Part shown: positions 61,446-64,000 of the stretch, in pieces | Layout of the letters: every line of letters starts with the position of its first letter | Position numbering within the stretch: the stretch's first letter is position 1 | Assembly: GCA_024803745.1 (NCBI GenBank) | Contig: JANJXV010000037.1 | Span: 4,787,001-4,851,000 of the forward strand | Direction: 5' to 3' | Length of the DNA stretch: 64,000 nt | Source of the DNA: Megascapheus bottae | Lineage: Eukaryota > Chordata > Mammalia > Rodentia > Geomyidae | Program-made: the position numbers and the translations under genes | The notes under the pieces: generated by a model | What the model was told of the DNA's origin: nothing | The model's input: the letters and a program-made list of their open reading frames with translations, nothing else | Databases searched by the model: none

Positions 61446-61671
61446 CTAAGAAAAAGAGATAATATTAAAACATTAAATAAAAGTCCTAAATTTACCATTA
61501 GCAAAGCTTTGGAAAACAGGAACCTTGCATATTGCTGCTGATGGACCTGAAAATGAGAATAATCCTAAAGAAGGAACTTTCAAGTTGTTTTTTAATCCTT
61601 CTGAAATAACTGTGTATCTGCAAGCAATACGTATGTAATATTATCCATTGTTTTTTGTTTTGTTTTGTTCT
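61446..61671. other. Intron upstream of exon A, unique start
   Basis: Intron leading to RBM27 exons outside the window; nothing else recognised. Confidence 0.6.
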
Positions 61672-61919
61672 TGTGTGGGGGGATCACGGGGCTTGAACTG
61701 TGGGCCTGGGCGCTATCCCTGAGCTCTTCAACTCAAGGTTACCACCCTACCTTTGAGCCACAGCCCCACTTCCCATTATCTAGTGGTTAACTGGAGATAA
61801 GAGTCTCACAGTCTTTAAGTCTTCAGGTTCTTTAGTACTCGGGCTGCTTTGAACTGAGATCCTCAGATCTCAGCCTCTTGAATAGCTAAAATTACAGGCA
61901 TGAGCTACCTTGCCCAACA
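61672..61919 (-). repeat. 7SL-like/Geo dimeric SINE
   Basis: CACGGGGCTTGAACTGTGGG, CCTGAGCTCTTCAACTCAAG, GATCTCAGCCTCTTGAATAG, AATTACAGGCATGAGC. Confidence 0.88.
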
Positions 61920-62206
61920 CTTTAGTCATTGGTTTTGAAGGAGGAAAAGATTAGAGGCAACCAAATTTCCAGAAATAAAAGATTAATAAAAATAAGCTGT
62001 AGGATAATCATATTGGAGAATACAAATTACATGATCTATATATAAGCAACCACGTTTTTCAATAGTTAGATCTGCACCTTGAAAAAAAGAAGAGAATACA
62101 GAACATTTATACAAAGAGTAAGTACTGACAATACCAGATATCAGAGATAAACAACAATATTTTTAATGTGTTTAGCTGCAAAAAAAAAAACCCCAAACAC
62201 TTAAAG

Positions 62207-62542
62207 GGCCAGGAGCTTATGGCATATGTCGTAATCCTAGCTATTCAAAAGGCTGAGATTTAAGGATCACAGTTTGTAGCCAGTAAGGACAGGAAAGTTC
62301 ATGAGACTTACATTTCCAGTTAACCATGAAAAATCCAGAAGCAAGGAGCCTGGAGTTTGGCCTAGTGGTAGAATGCTCACTTAGCATGCACAAAGACCTG
62401 GTTGGTGCTCAGGCCCTGAGTTCAAGTGATCCTTAAATTTCAGCCTTCTGAATAGCTAGGATTATGGGCCCAAGGATGCTGAAGAGTTCAGGAACAATGC
62501 CCAGGCCAAGTTCAAGCCTCATGATCCACAAAAAAAAAAAAA
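62207..62542 (+). repeat. Mosaic of 7SL-like, IDL and Geo pieces
   Basis: 7SL-like at 62207-62343, IDL start at 62344-62400 (GGAGTTTGGCCTAGTGGTAG), a Geo end, a short antisense 7SL-like piece and another Geo end with A tail at 62542. Confidence 0.65.
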
Positions 62543-62544
62543 AG

Positions 62545-62642
62545 AATCTCGCTTAAATGCCTGGGCTGGCTTTAAACTGCAATCCTCAGATCTCAGCCTC
62601 CTGAGTAGCTTGGATTACAGGCATTGAGCCACAGTGCTTGGC
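62545..62642 (-). repeat. 7SL-like left module, antisense
   Basis: GCCTGGGCTGGCTTTAAACT, GCCTCCTGAGTAGCTTGGAT, TTACAGGCATTGAGCC. Confidence 0.82.
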
Positions 62643-62668
62643 ATTTTCTTGTCTTTAAGACATATTTT

Positions 62669-62866
62669 AGGGCCGGGAACTAGACTAGTGGTAGAGTGCT
62701 TGCCTAGCATGCATGAAGCCCTGGGTTCAATTCCTCCATATCACATACACAGAAAAAACCCAAAAGTGGTATTGTCTCAAGTGGTAGAGCACTAGCCTTG
62801 AGGAAAGCCCAAGAACAGAACTCAGGCTCTGAGTTCAAGTCCCAGGACTAGCAAAAAGGAAAAAAG
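62669..62866 (+). repeat. IDL-Geo SINE
   Basis: GGGCCGGGAACTAGACTAGT, GCATGCATGAAGCCCTGGG, CTCAAGTGGTAGAGCACTAG. Flanks AAGACATATTTTA and AAGATGTATTTTA form an imperfect duplication. Confidence 0.9.
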
Positions 62867-63031
62867 ATGTATTTTATATTGGGTTGAGAGGGAAGAGGTG
62901 CCATTAATCAAGATACAAACTGGTTTGTTGAATGGTAACTTTTTTGTACAGCTACTTAAATAAAAATACATTTTAAATTAGTGGGAATTTGTATTTGTCT
63001 GTGTGTGTTTGTTAGTTAAGTCATGGATCTT

Positions 63032-63122
63032 TTTTTTTTGTTTGTTCATTTTTTTTATTGTAATTATTAAAAGGGTTACATGATATTTGCCAAATAGAAG
63101 GTGCATTAATTCGCATACATTG
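63032..63122 (-). mobile_element. Short L1-like 3' tail (G-rich family end) with target-site duplication
   Basis: On the minus strand it ends TTACAATAAAAAAAATG after CACCTTCTATTTGGCAAATA, as at 55100-55180. AAGTCATGGATCTT (63018-63031) and AAGTCATGGGTCTT (63123-63136) flank it. It sits at the tail of the SINE that follows. Confidence 0.75.
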
Positions 63123-63342
63123 AAGTCATGGGTCTTGAATTCAGCACCTGGGCACTGTCTCTGAGCTATTCTGCTTCAAGGCTCTCTACCACTTTGAGCT
63201 ATAGTTCTACTTCAGTTTTCTGATAATTAATTGGAGAGAAGAGTCTCATCGACTCTCCTTCCTAAGCTGACTTTTTGTAATTCTTAGATCTCAGCCTCCT
63301 GAATAGCTAGGATTATGGGTGAGAGCCACTGCACCCAGCATA
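63123..63342 (-). repeat. 7SL-like/Geo dimeric SINE
   Basis: CATGGGTCTTGAATTCAGCA, AATTAATTGGAGAGAAGAGT, CCTCCTGAATAGCTAGGATT. Its tail region is split by the L1-like insertion. Confidence 0.85.
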
Positions 63343-64000
63343 TAGTTCCTTATATATACTACTTTCATAATAAAAAGTAAGCAAATGTTTTATAAGTAGA
63401 ATTTCTGAGGTCTCTACAGATATTTGCTTCCTACCCAAAGTATCATTTCTATATTTGTTGCTTTTTTTTCATAGCTCTATACTTCATAAGATTCATCATT
63501 AAAGTTAATTAATACATTTAGAATTCATATTCTTTTTTTTTTTTTACAAAAAAAAAGGCTTTAACTATATGGAGGAAAAGAAAGGTACTTGTATGTCCTA
63601 TAAATAAGAATTCAATTTCTGCCCTTTTTTCCCACTGGAGATACTTGAATCAATAGGTATTTTCCTCATCACTAATAGCTAAATCAAATGGTAAATGTGA
63701 TCCACACTTCTATTCATCCATTTGATAATACTTGGAAACATCTACAAACCAAGTCTTTACTTTCAACAAGGAAAGACAAGGGGGGAGGGCAAATTGTATA
63801 TATGATCAGAGTGGTGAGTATCATAAAAAAAGTAAATATATAAAGTACTGTTGGAAGAAGGAGGAATGACTGTGAGCATAGGATGCTCTACAATCAATAA
63901 AGGGTACACAGGGGAAACTATTCAGAGATGACATTTGCAAAGAGCCCAGACAGAAGCAAGGGAGCACTCTTTCAGATAAAGGTAAAATGAGTCCAAAGGC
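63343..64000. other. Intron, unique AT-rich sequence
   Basis: No RBM27 exon seen. G-rich purines near 63780-63790 and GTATATATGATC could be a worn L1-like tail. Confidence 0.45.

Noticed and set aside
61446..64000. The missing 5' exons of RBM27
   Set aside because: No sequence matching the PWI-domain residues was seen on the minus strand, and there is no CpG-rich promoter-like region.

Overview
The window is vertebrate nuclear DNA from a rodent. Nearly all of it belongs to one protein gene on the minus strand, RBM27, whose spliced exons can be read from residue 61 of the human-length protein to the stop codon. The repeats point to the lineage: dozens of copies of a dimeric SINE with an ID-like (tRNA-Ala-derived) left half and a second tRNA-like right half. 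This matches the IDL-Geo family described from Geomyoidea (kangaroo rats, pocket mice, pocket gophers). Species cannot be named from the sequence.

Layout, in + coordinates. 1 to about 7450 is repeat-rich flank beyond the 3' end of RBM27. About 7450-10465 is the probable 3' UTR, part of a 4-kb interval without a recognisable SINE. 10466-61445 holds 19 coding exons and 18 introns, and 61446-64000 is the start of the intron leading to the missing 5' exons. All splice sites are GT-AG, all phases join, and the 3005 coding nucleotides give 1000 complete residues plus two bases of a split codon, with no frameshift or premature stop. In order the protein has the end of a PWI-type helical domain, a charged linker, an RS region, one CCCH zinc finger, proline-rich and (PG)11 stretches, an RRM with a degenerate RNP1, a Q/H-rich segment, a coiled coil, an RG box, a short C-terminal RRM-like segment and an acidic tail.

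The introns hold two composite SINE families that appear to share the same right-hand module: IDL-Geo, and a family whose left half is 7SL/B1-like. A near full-length but dead L1 (about 30370-37016, + strand) lies antisense in the longest intron and carries three IDL-Geo insertions. Older material includes ID and B1 monomers and probable MIR, L2 and MER5-type relics. Many insertions have clear target-site duplications, and several are nested, one three deep.

The less expected signals are: a strong orientation bias of intronic SINEs, with antisense IDL-Geo copies that look like ready-made 99-nt cassette exons with a long open frame; an internal-duplication subfamily of the 7SL-like dimer; a tandemly duplicated L1 3' UTR; a second, G-rich L1-like 3' tail family; and a G-run array in the template strand of the (PG)11 exon. 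I see no second protein gene, no CpG-island promoter, no CRISPR array and no functional tRNA gene.
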